A stretch of 64,000 nucleotides of DNA from contig NZ_JAFCKW010000015.1 in the NCBI RefSeq assembly GCF_018129965.1, positions 62,001 through 126,000 of the forward strand, given 5' to 3'. The notes under the pieces are model-generated. The model was given only the letters and a program-made list of their open reading frames with translations. It was not told where the DNA came from and did not search any database. This stretch comes from Bradyrhizobium diazoefficiens. Its GTDB lineage: Bacteria > Pseudomonadota > Alphaproteobacteria > Rhizobiales > Xanthobacteraceae. Positions 7,710 to 16,108 of this stretch are shown here, piece by piece. Both the position numbers and the translations under genes were made by a program. How positions within the stretch are numbered: the first letter of the stretch is position 1; every line of letters begins with the position of its first letter.

Positions 7710-9554
7710 CTACGTCGCCTTCTTCGCGAACGTCGCCTTGAGATTGTCGAACAGCTCCACCTTCACGCCGTTGCGGCGCATGATGAAGCTCTGCTGCAGC
7801 ACCGAGAGCGTGTTGTTCCAGGCCCAATAGATCACGAGGCCCGCCGGGAAGCCCGCCAGCATGAAGGTGAAGATCAGCGGCATCCAGTTGAAGATCATCT
7901 GCTGGGTCGGATCCGGCGGCGTCGGGTTCAGCTTCATCTGGAACCACATCGTGATGCCCATGATGATCGGCCAGATGCCGAGCGCGAGGTAGTGGCCGAA
8001 CAGCGGCAGCGTGGTCGGATCGAACGGGATCAGCCCGAACAGCGTGAACAGATTGGTCGGATCCGGCGCGGAGAGATCCTTGATCCAGCCGAAGAACGGC
8101 GCGTGCCGCATCTCGATGGTGACGAACAGCACCTTGTAGAGCGAGAAGAACACCGGAATCTGGATCACCACGGGAAGACAGCCGGCGACCGGATTGATCT
8201 TCTCCTTGCGGTAGATCTCCATCATCTCCTGCTGCTGCTTCACCTTGTCGTCGGGGTAGCGCTCCTTGAGCGCCGCAAGCTGCGGCTGGACCGACTTCAT
8301 CTTCGCCATCGAGGCGTAGGACTTGTTCGCCAGCGGGAAGAACAGCAGCTTCACGATCACGGTCACGAGCAGGATCGAGATGCCGAAATTGCCGAAGAAG
8401 CGGTAGAAGAAGTCGAGGCCGAGGAACATCGGCTTGGTGATGAAGTAGAACCAGCCCCAGTCGATCAGCAGGTCGAAATGGTTGAGGCCGAGTTCCTTGT
8501 TGTAGCCGCCGAGGCCGGCGAACGGGAATACACCGACGACGCCGGCTTCCTTGGCGCCCGCGAACAGCCGCGCATTGGCCGTCGCGGTGCCGCCGATCGC
8601 GACGGTGATGGGGTCGAGCAGATAGTCGGTCTGGTAGGTGTAGACGTTGCCGACCGGGTTCGACGAGAAGCGCGCCTGGAGCTGCGCACTGGTGTCGGGC
8701 AGCAGCGCCGAGGCCCAGTATTTGTCGGTCATGCCGAGCCAACCATTGGTGGCCTTGAAGTTCACCGTCTTGGCTTCGTCGATCTTCTTGTAGGCGTATT
8801 CCTGCAAGCCATCGAGATAGCCGATCAGACCTTCATGCAGGATGTAATAGCCCGAGACATGCGGCGTGCCGTGGCGCGAGATCAGCGCGAACGGATAGAG
8901 CGTGACCGGCGAATTGCCGACATTGCTCACCTCGTCCTTGATGGTGAAGAGGTAATGGTCGTCGACCGCGATGGTGCGGACGAAGGTGAGGCCCTCGCCA
9001 TTGTCCCATTTCAGCTTCACCGGGGTGGTCGGCGTCAGGCTGCCGCTGCCCTCCTGCTGCCAGAGGGTCTGTGCATCCGGCATCTTCGCCGTCACGCCGG
9101 TCGCCGCCACCCAGCCGAACTCGGCATAATAGGGTTCGGCGGTGCCCGAGGGCGAATAGAGGATGATGGCCGGCGATTTCGGGTCGACCGTCTCGCGGTA
9201 TTGCACCAGCGCGAGGTCGTCGATGCGGCCACCCTTCAGCGCGACGCTGCCGGCGAGCCGCGGCGTGTCGATCTTCACGCGCGGGCTGGCCGCAATGGCG
9301 CTGTCACGGCTTTGGACCGGCTGGGCCTGCTGGCTCGCGCCCGGGGTCGACGGCTGCGTGGCAGCGCCGGGCTGCGGCGCTGCGCCCGGCGTCGCCGAGG
9401 CGGTCGGCTGCGGCGTGCCCTTCTGGAGCTCGGCCTGGGTCTGCTGCAGGGCGCGCTGCTTCTCCATCGCCGGGACGTTGTAGAAATACTGCCAGGCGAT
9501 CAGCACGAGGCCCGAGAGAATGACGGCGAGGATGGTGTTGCGATTGTCGGTCAT
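7710..9554 (-). CDS. yidC: Membrane protein insertase YidC
   Basis: 614 residues, typical for alphaproteobacterial YidC, which inserts and folds inner-membrane proteins with and without SecYEG. An N-terminal membrane helix (ILAVILSGLVLIAWQYFY) is followed by a Pro/Gln/Ala-rich linker (about 35-85), a periplasmic beta domain (about 90-370), and then the conserved five-helix core including WGWFYFITKPMF and GNFGISILLVTVIVKLLFFPL. The start at 9554 (MTDNRNTILA) gives the normal N-terminus. The frame upstream runs through the end of rnpA. The gene follows rnpA with a 16-base gap. Confidence 0.96.
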   Translation of the reverse strand: MTDNRNTILAVILSGLVLIAWQYFYNVPAMEKQRALQQTQAELQKGTPQPTASATPGAAPQPGAATQPSTPGASQQAQPVQSRDSAIAASPRVKIDTPRLAGSVALKGGRIDDLALVQYRETVDPKSPAIILYSPSGTAEPYYAEFGWVAATGVTAKMPDAQTLWQQEGSGSLTPTTPVKLKWDNGEGLTFVRTIAVDDHYLFTIKDEVSNVGNSPVTLYPFALISRHGTPHVSGYYILHEGLIGYLDGLQEYAYKKIDEAKTVNFKATNGWLGMTDKYWASALLPDTSAQLQARFSSNPVGNVYTYQTDYLLDPITVAIGGTATANARLFAGAKEAGVVGVFPFAGLGGYNKELGLNHFDLLIDWGWFYFITKPMFLGLDFFYRFFGNFGISILLVTVIVKLLFFPLANKSYASMAKMKSVQPQLAALKERYPDDKVKQQQEMMEIYRKEKINPVAGCLPVVIQIPVFFSLYKVLFVTIEMRHAPFFGWIKDLSAPDPTNLFTLFGLIPFDPTTLPLFGHYLALGIWPIIMGITMWFQMKLNPTPPDPTQQMIFNWMPLIFTFMLAGFPAGLVIYWAWNNTLSVLQQSFIMRRNGVKVELFDNLKATFAKKAT

Positions 9555-9570
9555 CACTGGTGTCTCGTCA

Positions 9571-9987
9571 TCAATCGGGTTTGCGGCGGGCGGCGGCAGC
9601 GGGGCTGGGCCTTGTGCGGTCAGTCCTGGGGCCGCGTCCCTTCGGCGCCTGCCGCGAGGGCTTCGCGAACGCCGTGCGGAGGTCTTCGAGCATGGTGGCG
9701 AAGTCACGCGAGAGCGCGTCCCTTCGGCCGACCAGCACATAATCATGATGGGGCTGCATCGACACCGGATCGAGCCGCTTCACCAGTTCGCGAAGCCGGC
9801 GCCGGATGCGATTGCGCTGCGGGGCGTTGCCGTTCTTTTTGGTAACGGTGAAGCCGATCCGGACCGGGGCGGCGTCGTCGGGCTCAAGGCTCTTTCGGTC
9901 AAGGCTTTGCAGGACGAACGCGGGACTATTCACCCGCGCGCCATTGGCAACGGCGAGGAAGTCCGCCCGCTGCCTCAGCCGATCCAT
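9571..9987 (-). CDS. rnpA: Ribonuclease P protein component
   Basis: 138 residues. The basic protein subunit of RNase P, which matures tRNA 5' ends. The family signature is clear: RIGFTVTKKNGNAPQRNRIRRRLREL, followed by DYVLVGRRDAL. There is an extra basic Pro/Arg/Ala-rich tail (about 110-138), common in rhizobia. It lies 27 bases after rpmH and 16 before yidC in the standard order. Confidence 0.95.
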   Translation of the reverse strand: MDRLRQRADFLAVANGARVNSPAFVLQSLDRKSLEPDDAAPVRIGFTVTKKNGNAPQRNRIRRRLRELVKRLDPVSMQPHHDYVLVGRRDALSRDFATMLEDLRTAFAKPSRQAPKGRGPRTDRTRPSPAAAARRKPD

Positions 9988-10014
9988 GATGAAATCCCAA
10001 AAAGGGGGTCTGGC

Positions 10015-10149
10015 TCAGGCGCTCAGACGCTTGCGGCCGCGCGCGCGGCGAGCGGCGAGAACCTTGCGGCCGCCGGCAGTGGCGAGACGAGCACGGAAAC
10101 CGTGACGGCGCTTGCGCACCAGTTTGCTGGGTTGATAAGTCCGCTTCAC
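10015..10149 (-). CDS. rpmH: 50S ribosomal protein L34
   Basis: 44 residues beginning (V/M)KRTYQPSKLVRKRRHGFRAR, the near-invariant L34 sequence. The start is a GTG at 10149, preceded by a ggag-type ribosome site. The longer frame to 10218 is not family-like. It is the first gene of rpmH-rnpA-yidC-engB-DUF423. Confidence 0.97.
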   Translation of the reverse strand: MKRTYQPSKLVRKRRHGFRARLATAGGRKVLAARRARGRKRLSA

Positions 10150-10287
10150 GGGTTTTTCTCCGCTGACCGGGCAATTTGCCTGTAGAATTGATGGTAAAGT
10201 CCGGAAGATGCTGCCCAAAACGGGCCTTTTTCGGCCCCAAGAGAGCCGCTCCCGGCGTCAACCGGGTCATCGCGGACAATTGGCCGG

Positions 10288-10316
10288 CTTATATGCGAGC
10301 GTCTTGTTTTCGTCAA
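10288..10316 (-). promoter_or_regulatory. Predicted sigma70-type promoter for rpmH operon
   Basis: On the minus strand TTGACG (10316-10311), a 17-base spacer and TATAAG (10293-10288) make a near-consensus housekeeping promoter. The expected start near 10281 leaves a leader of about 130 bases before rpmH. The rest of the 10150-10521 gap holds one perfect hairpin (10359-10365 with 10369-10375, tri-T loop) and nothing that looks coding. Confidence 0.6.
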
Positions 10317-10521
10317 CGCCGCAAGAGCGCGCGATTCCGGTGAATATCACGGTCCATAAGGGGTTTTTAACCCCTGAGGTGGCGACTCGCCGGGTCAACG
10401 CCTAAATCATACCGCGACACATGAGCGATCCGTCATTTGACCGGAACGCGGGCGGACCGCATCCTTCCATTTGCCATGGTCGGCTGGCAAGGGCAGCGAT
10501 CAGGCAGCAAAGGCGAATTTC

Positions 10522-12021
10522 GTGGCAGCAACAGACTTCCAGCCGGTCCAGGATACGGATCAGCCGGGCCATTCGGCGCTGCGGCCGCGTGGGGCCAGCG
10601 GGCTCGGGCTGTCCGGCAAGCTGCTGCTGCTGACCGTCCCCCTGGTGATGGTCGCGGCGATCCTTCTCTATGTGCCCGCGATCGCCAACTTCTGGGTCAA
10701 CCGGCTCAATGACCGCGTCGCGGCCGCCAACACGGCGGCGCTGGTGCTGGATGCCGCGCCGCTCGGCATGGTCCCCGATTCGCTGTCGCGCGAGATCCTG
10801 AAAAGCATCAATGCCCGCGCCGTCGCCATCAAGATGGGCCAGCAGCGCCGGCTGCTCGCCAGCGACAATCTGCCGGCCGCGATCGAGCACGACGTCGATC
10901 TGCGCGACATGACCGCCTGGGAGGCGATCACCGGCTCGTTCCAGATGATGCTGGAGACCGGCAACCAGGCCATCCGCATCGTTGGCCCTGGCGTCGGCAA
11001 TGCCCAGTTCGTCGAGATCGTCACCGACGAATTGCCGCTGCGGCAGGCCATGTACCGCTTCTCCCGCAATGTCGTGGTGGTCGCACTCATCATCGGCATC
11101 CTGACCGCGGGCCTCGTCTATGTCGTGCTGCATTATCTGTTCGTGCGGCCGATGCGGCGGCTGACCGCGAGCCTGGTCGGCTTCCACGAAAACCCGGAGA
11201 GTTCGGCCGGCATCATCGTCCCGAGCCAGCGCAGCGACGAGATCGGGGTCGCCGAACGCGAATTGTCCGACATGCAGCGCGACCTGATGTCGATGCTGCA
11301 CCAGAAGAGCCGGCTCGCCGCGCTCGGTCTCGCCGTGTCCAAGATCAACCACGATCTGCGCAATTTGCTGGCGTCGGCCCAGCTGCTGTCCGACCAGCTC
11401 GCCAGCGTGCCGGATCCGCGGGTGCAGCGCTTCGCGCCGAAGCTGGTGCGTTCGCTCGAGCGCGCCATCGCCTTCTGCCAGTCGACGCTGTCCTACGGCC
11501 GCGCCCAGGAGGCGGCGCCCGACCGCCGCATGATCCCGATCGAGCCTGTGGTGCACGAGGTGCGCGAGACCGCGGGCCTTGCCAGCGACGCCTCGATCGC
11601 CTGGGTCGCCGCCATCGAGCGCGGGCTCGCGGTCGACGCCGATCCCGACCAGCTGTTCCGCGTGCTGCTCAACCTCGTTCGCAATGCCGCCCAGGCGCTG
11701 GAAAGCCATGCGTCGGGCGAGGGCGGCGTGCAGCAGATCCGCATCACCGGCAAGCGCGAAGGCGCCGTCGCCATCCTGGAGGTCTCCGACACCGGCCCCG
11801 GCGTGCCCGAAAAGACCCGGGACCATCTGTTCGAGGCATTCCAGACCTCCGGCCGCCCCGGCGGCAGCGGGCTTGGTCTTGCCATCGCCGCCGAGCTCGT
11901 CCGCGCTCATGGCGGCGACATCCATCTGGTCGAAGGCACCATCGGCGCCACCTTCCGGATCGTCATCCCCGACCGTCCCGTGGAACTGCTCTCCATCCGC
12001 AACGAGCGGGCGCGGGCGTAA
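10522..12021 (+). CDS. Orphan membrane sensor histidine kinase
   Basis: 499 residues from a GTG at 10522 (an ATG at 10471 is in frame but has no ribosome site; aaagg precedes the GTG). Membrane helix 1 is KLLLLTVPLVMVAAILLYVP and helix 2 is VVVVALIIGILTAGLVYVVLHYL. A HAMP-like segment follows, then the phospho-acceptor region KINHDLRNLLASAQL (H277), and a HATPase with N-box NLVRNAAQALE, G1 DTGPGVPE and G2 GGSGLGLAIAAELV. The roughly 110-residue segment between the helices would be the periplasmic sensor. No response regulator is adjacent, so its partner is unknown. Confidence 0.9.
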   Translation: MAATDFQPVQDTDQPGHSALRPRGASGLGLSGKLLLLTVPLVMVAAILLYVPAIANFWVNRLNDRVAAANTAALVLDAAPLGMVPDSLSREILKSINARAVAIKMGQQRRLLASDNLPAAIEHDVDLRDMTAWEAITGSFQMMLETGNQAIRIVGPGVGNAQFVEIVTDELPLRQAMYRFSRNVVVVALIIGILTAGLVYVVLHYLFVRPMRRLTASLVGFHENPESSAGIIVPSQRSDEIGVAERELSDMQRDLMSMLHQKSRLAALGLAVSKINHDLRNLLASAQLLSDQLASVPDPRVQRFAPKLVRSLERAIAFCQSTLSYGRAQEAAPDRRMIPIEPVVHEVRETAGLASDASIAWVAAIERGLAVDADPDQLFRVLLNLVRNAAQALESHASGEGGVQQIRITGKREGAVAILEVSDTGPGVPEKTRDHLFEAFQTSGRPGGSGLGLAIAAELVRAHGGDIHLVEGTIGATFRIVIPDRPVELLSIRNERARA

Positions 12022-12128
12022 GTCGGCCAGAGGCCGACACGCGAAACCGTCATTCCCTTGCAAAATCTCTCCAAACCGGACCTTGCCAATCGGGACAAGA
12101 GCGGTTAGTCAGAGCGCTCTTTCGCACC

Positions 12129-12148
12129 CCTCCGGCGCTGTCCGGAGG
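12129..12148 (+). terminator. Possible hairpin after the sensor kinase
   Basis: Seven-base arms (cctccgg 12129-12135, ccggagg 12142-12148) about 110 bases after the kinase stop and 40 bases before the tRNA. It lacks a clear T-run, so it is only a weak terminator candidate. Confidence 0.3.
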
Positions 12149-12188
12149 CTGCCTGCGGGCCTAGCTCGCAGCACACTTCGCGAAAAAC

Positions 12189-12265
12189 GCGCCCGTAGCT
12201 CAGCTGGATAGAGCATCAGACTACGAATCTGAGGGTCGGACGTTCGAATCGTTCCGGGCGCGCCA
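12189..12265 (+). tRNA. tRNA-Arg (anticodon ACG)
   Basis: 77 bases with an encoded CCA. Acceptor arms gcgcccg (12189-12195) and cgggcgc (12255-12261) pair fully. The D-arm has tagctcagctgg. The anticodon stem tcaga/tctga encloses loop ctacgaa with ACG at 12223-12225, presumably edited to ICG. The T-loop is ttcgaat with a 5-bp stem. It reads CGN arginine codons. I looked for a duplicated 3' end that would mark an integrated island and did not find one in the window. Confidence 0.97.
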
Positions 12266-12428
12266 TTTCGGTACAGAACCAATCCGCCTTGTCGAACAGC
12301 CGCATCAGCCTGAAGCACGCGACGTGACGGCCGGCCGGAAGCGAGAGCCTCGCCGATCCCGCGTTGATCGATGATGACCGTGTCGCCGCGCAGAAGCCGC
12401 CTTGAGGCAGCCTCGCGAACGAGCGCAG

Positions 12429-15400
12429 TTACCACGCGAAACGCAGGCTGCCTTTGCCGGCGTAGCTGGCAGTCGTGCGGGAGAACTCGCCGTCGAAACT
12501 GGTGCTGGCCGACCAGCCGCGGGCCAGCGCCAGCGTGGCGCCGAGCGACACCAGCGCCGAATCCGCCGCCGGCCTCGCACCGTTCACCACGAAGCTGGCG
12601 CCAGGGAGTTGCTGCAGCGTCGCCGTCACGGTGGGCGCGTTGTTCCAGTCGTGCGCCCAGGCGAGCCGGCCCTTCAGCACCAGCGGCAGATCGCCGATCA
12701 GCGCCGCCTTGTCGAAACGCGCGCCGATCTCGCCGCGCGTCGCGGTGACGTCGCGCGATGCGTAGGACAGAGCGAACAGGCCGGCGCCAGCCGTCATCGT
12801 CTCTGCATAGGATGGCATGAACAAAGTCGTCGTCTGCACCGCGGCATAAGGTGAAAGATTGACCAGCGGCCAGGCCAGACGCTGGCCGCCTTCCAGGCGC
12901 GTGGTCAGTGTCTGCGGATGAAACGATGCATGCAGCGCGTTGGTGACGCCGCCGGCCGAGACGGTGCGATCGGTGGACGCGTCCTGCCAGCCATAGGCCA
13001 GCGCGGCGGCGAGATAGCGCGAGCCGAATTCGTGGCGGCCATAAAGTGCCGCCTTGAAGCCGTCCGCCTGGCCGGTCCCGAGGCCCTGGCCGACGCTGAA
13101 ATTCGAGCCGTCCCCGCCCAGCGCAAAACCGAGCGCAGTGTCCGGTGCCGGCCGCCACGTCGCGCCGGCCGCGGCGCCATAGACGCGGCTGGTGGTGTCG
13201 TTGGAGCCGGTGATGGAGTCGCCCGACACGCGGGCGCTGCCGCCATAGCCGGCGGCCCACACCATCCAGCGCTGCTCGAACGTGGCGGCGCGCTCGCGCG
13301 GCGTGACGGCGGCATAGGCCTCGCGAGCGGCCGCGGACGGCTGGCGCTGCGGCGCGTAAGCGAGCGCGGCGCCCGACTGCGCGCCTGGCGTGCCATTGCC
13401 GCCGGCGAAGCCGTTGTCGAACACGGTGGTCATGAACAGATTGGCGCCGGTCCAGACGGTCTGCTGCACGCTGGCGCCGGACTCACCGGACACCTGCGAC
13501 AGGCCGCCCGTGGTGAGCGTGGTGAACGGGGTCGCAACGCCGCCATTGCGGATGAAGCTGCCGGTCAGCGCATTGGCGACGTTCTGCTGATTGGCATTGA
13601 GGCCGCCGAGCTGCGCGAAGTTCAGCGTCAGATTGAGGTAGACGTTGTTGGCGTCGTAGCTCAGCGCCGCGCTGAGCGCGGCCGGCGTGCCGACGGCGTT
13701 GAGCGCGTCGAACTGGCCTGCGACGCCGCCGCCGGCGTTGAGGATGGTGTAGTGCGGCGTCGTGTAGGCGCCCGGCGCGAACGTCGCATTGACGTTGCCG
13801 GCAAGGTTCGCGGTGCCGGTGACGTTGGTGCGATCCGCCGCGGTCGCGGAAACCTCGATGTTGTAGTTGGAGCCCGCCTGGAAGATCAGATTGCCGTTGA
13901 CGGTGATCGTGCCGATCGAATTACCGGGCGCCAGCGTGCCGCCGCTGGCGATGGTCGTCGTGCCGACCGTGCCGATGCCGCCCAGGGTGCCGCCGGCATT
14001 GACGATGATGCCGCTCGACGCGCTGATATCCCCGTTGACTAACAGCACGCCGGCATTGACCGCCCATGCCGCGGTCGCGGTTTGCGTGCCAGTGACCGTC
14101 CAGGTCGAAATCCCCGTCTTCTGCAGCAGGCTGAATCCTCGATACTGCTGCGATGGACCGATCGTCGAGACGTCGAACGCTGAGTTGGCCGCCCCGCCGA
14201 GCGCCAGCGTATCGCTGCCGGTGCCGACGACATTGCCGGTGATCGTGCTGCCCGCGCGCAGCTCCAGGATGTTGGTCCCGCCGGTGAAGCTGACGGCATT
14301 GGCGCGGGTGACGCCGTCGCTGGCGAGCCCGCCGCTGATGCTGCCCGCGTTGATCAGCGTGACGTTACTTCCCGACACGCCTGCGCCGCCGGCGCCGTCG
14401 GTGCCGGCCGGGCCGTTGGGTGAGCCCGTGCCACCGGCGCCGCCGGCCGCGCCGGCACCGCCGACGATCATGCCGAGGTTGATCAACGTCGCGCCAGCGA
14501 TGCTGACACCGACGCCGCCACTGCCGCCATTACCGCCATTGCCACCACCGGAGCCGCTATAGCTGCCGCCGGCACCGCCCACGCCGCCGCGTCCGCCGGT
14601 GATGTTGCCGAGATTGGTGAAGCTCGCCCCGGCTGCAGTGAGCGACAGCGCTGTGCCGCCCGCGCCGCCGTTGCCGCCATTGTCGCCGCTGCCGGCGCCC
14701 GCATTGCCGCCCGCGCCGCCGTTGCCACCCTGGATGCTGGCCGCCGCCGCATTGGAGCTTGCCGTGGCTGCGGTGAGTTGTGCGCCGATGCCGCCAGCCC
14801 CGCCGGCGGCGCCGCCGCCGTTGACAGGGACGCCATCGGCGCCAACGCCGCCATTGCCGCCGCTGATCGTGCCGTTGTTGACGAGGGTCGGGACGATGAG
14901 GCCGGCGCCGCCAGCACCCGCGACAGTCCGCGCCTGGTTATATCGGGCCATGCCGGTAGAACCGCCGTTGCCGCCGAGCACGGTGCCGTTGACCAAGACC
15001 GTGGCGCTGTTCTGGGTCGCCCGCAGGCCACTGCCGCCGGCACCGCCGCCGCCGCCGAACGTGCCGGAACCGCCCGAGCTGCCGCCGGCGCCGCCGCTGC
15101 CGCCCGCCACGGTGCCGTTCACTGTGAGCAGGCTGGTCCCGGTGAAGACGACACCGATGCCGCCGCCGCCGCCGCCGCCCGAATCGCCGTAGGTCCCGAC
15201 GCCCGCGCCGCCGCTGCCGCCGGTCCCGCCCGTGACCGTGTCGGCGCCCTGGATGGTTGCCGTACCGGTCGAGATCGTCGTGCCGCGGCCGCCGCCGCCA
15301 CCGCCGCCGCCACCGCTGGTCGTGGATGCAGAGGCGCCCAAAGCGCCGCCGCCGCCGGCTTCCTCGCCGCCACCCCGGGCCGGCGCCGACACCGTTCCAC

Positions 15401-15812
15401 CGGCGCCCCCGGTGCCGAAATCACTGCCGCCGCCGGCGCCCCCGTTCGGATAGATCAACGGGCTGAACGTGAGATTCAAGCCGCCGCCACCGCCGCCGCC
15501 GCCATTGCCATTGGTGCCGGCCGCCCCCGCGCCGCCGGTATTCGACACCGCGCCAGCTCCGCCGCTGCCGGGCGCGCCGCCGCCGTCGCCACCAGCGCCT
15601 CCGTTGCCCGTGGTGCCGTTCGATCCCGCCGCGCCGGCGGCGCCCGTGATCGACGCCGCGCGCGATACCGACGTCGTCCCGACGGCCAGGACCAGAACCA
15701 GCACCGCGGCCGAGACGCTGGCAGACTGAGAGGCAATGAACGATTTCGAAAGAGAGCGAGACGAATGGCCGGCGACCTGCGGCCCGGCGGCGAAAACACG
15801 CAATATGCTCAC
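12429..15812 (-). CDS. Giant Gly-rich autotransporter with C-terminal beta-barrel
   Basis: 1127 residues. An extended signal peptide (about 1-52, ending VGTTSVSRA) precedes a low-complexity Gly/Ala/Asn/Thr-rich passenger (about 52-490) made of GGxGG-type repeats with GGGGGGGG runs. Next are beta-helix-like strands with an autotransporter-associated repeat (about 590-660: VNAGGTLGGIGTVG, GGTLAPGNSIGTI). A 280-residue barrel (from about 850: WAAGYGGSARVSGD) ends in KGSLRFAW, whose aromatic last residue is typical for outer-membrane insertion. It should be displayed on the cell surface; adhesion is a guess. The composition resembles PE_PGRS-like or collagen-like tracts. It diverges from an AraC regulator. 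Confidence 0.88.
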   Translation of the reverse strand: MSILRVFAAGPQVAGHSSRSLSKSFIASQSASVSAAVLVLVLAVGTTSVSRAASITGAAGAAGSNGTTGNGGAGGDGGGAPGSGGAGAVSNTGGAGAAGTNGNGGGGGGGGLNLTFSPLIYPNGGAGGGSDFGTGGAGGTVSAPARGGGEEAGGGGALGASASTTSGGGGGGGGGRGTTISTGTATIQGADTVTGGTGGSGGAGVGTYGDSGGGGGGGIGVVFTGTSLLTVNGTVAGGSGGAGGSSGGSGTFGGGGGAGGSGLRATQNSATVLVNGTVLGGNGGSTGMARYNQARTVAGAGGAGLIVPTLVNNGTISGGNGGVGADGVPVNGGGAAGGAGGIGAQLTAATASSNAAAASIQGGNGGAGGNAGAGSGDNGGNGGAGGTALSLTAAGASFTNLGNITGGRGGVGGAGGSYSGSGGGNGGNGGSGGVGVSIAGATLINLGMIVGGAGAAGGAGGTGSPNGPAGTDGAGGAGVSGSNVTLINAGSISGGLASDGVTRANAVSFTGGTNILELRAGSTITGNVVGTGSDTLALGGAANSAFDVSTIGPSQQYRGFSLLQKTGISTWTVTGTQTATAAWAVNAGVLLVNGDISASSGIIVNAGGTLGGIGTVGTTTIASGGTLAPGNSIGTITVNGNLIFQAGSNYNIEVSATAADRTNVTGTANLAGNVNATFAPGAYTTPHYTILNAGGGVAGQFDALNAVGTPAALSAALSYDANNVYLNLTLNFAQLGGLNANQQNVANALTGSFIRNGGVATPFTTLTTGGLSQVSGESGASVQQTVWTGANLFMTTVFDNGFAGGNGTPGAQSGAALAYAPQRQPSAAAREAYAAVTPRERAATFEQRWMVWAAGYGGSARVSGDSITGSNDTTSRVYGAAAGATWRPAPDTALGFALGGDGSNFSVGQGLGTGQADGFKAALYGRHEFGSRYLAAALAYGWQDASTDRTVSAGGVTNALHASFHPQTLTTRLEGGQRLAWPLVNLSPYAAVQTTTLFMPSYAETMTAGAGLFALSYASRDVTATRGEIGARFDKAALIGDLPLVLKGRLAWAHDWNNAPTVTATLQQLPGASFVVNGARPAADSALVSLGATLALARGWSASTSFDGEFSRTTASYAGKGSLRFAW

Positions 15813-15914
15813 GACAAATCCCTTGCACGCGCGAGCTGTGTCCTAACCGTCGGCCCGCATTCCAATGCCGGCTAAGCGCCACGGATTGAGGCCCGTGTTC
15901 AAGATGCGGAGTGT

Positions 15915-15944
15915 GAAATGGGATGTTGCGATAACGAAATGGGA
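15915..15944. promoter_or_regulatory. Direct repeat gaaatggga x2, candidate AraC-family operator
   Basis: The 9-mer gaaatggga occurs at 15915-15923 and 15936-15944, exactly 21 bp (two helical turns) apart, in the 296-base gap between the autotransporter and the AraC-type regulator. AraC-family proteins commonly bind direct half-sites spaced by two turns. The assignment to the neighbouring regulator is inference. Confidence 0.45.
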
Positions 15945-16108
15945 CGGTAAGCAAAATGCGACGCACGCCGGTCGCGGTCTGTCGGACTGCACGGCTCCTG
16001 CAGTAACTGCCGGGCTCGATTCGACAGACTGCCAACTCCGACGTTTTGGGATAGGATTCGGCGGAGGCCCGGCATCCGCCGAACGACCTCTCCCCCCGGC
16101 GATCGATC

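Noticed and set aside
7290..9845. 851-codon plus-strand open frame across engB and yidC.
   Set aside because: It is antisense to two confident essential genes and has an Arg/His-rich shadow composition.
10359..10375. Hairpin with tri-T loop in the rpmH/sensor-kinase gap as a terminator.
   Set aside because: It lies between divergent genes with no transcript expected to end there; kept only as an unexplained hairpin.
12189..12265. tRNA-Arg as an attachment site for a genomic island carrying the autotransporter.
   Set aside because: No integrase, no transposase and no second copy of the tRNA 3' end were seen in the window.
12266..12428. Possible small gene between tRNA-Arg and the autotransporter end.
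   Set aside because: No frame with a plausible start, ribosome site or recognisable protein was seen in these 163 bases.
14340..15700. Repetitive tract considered as CRISPR or tandem DNA repeat array.
   Set aside because: Repeats are imperfect, in frame and encode glycine-rich protein; there are no regular spacers and no cas genes.
14778..15875. Long plus-strand open frames opposite the autotransporter (also 12918-14042 and 14599-15192).
   Set aside because: They arise because the GGC/GCC-rich passenger has no stops on either strand. Their Ala/Pro/Arg-only composition is a mirror of the glycine repeats, and the minus frame has a signal peptide and barrel.
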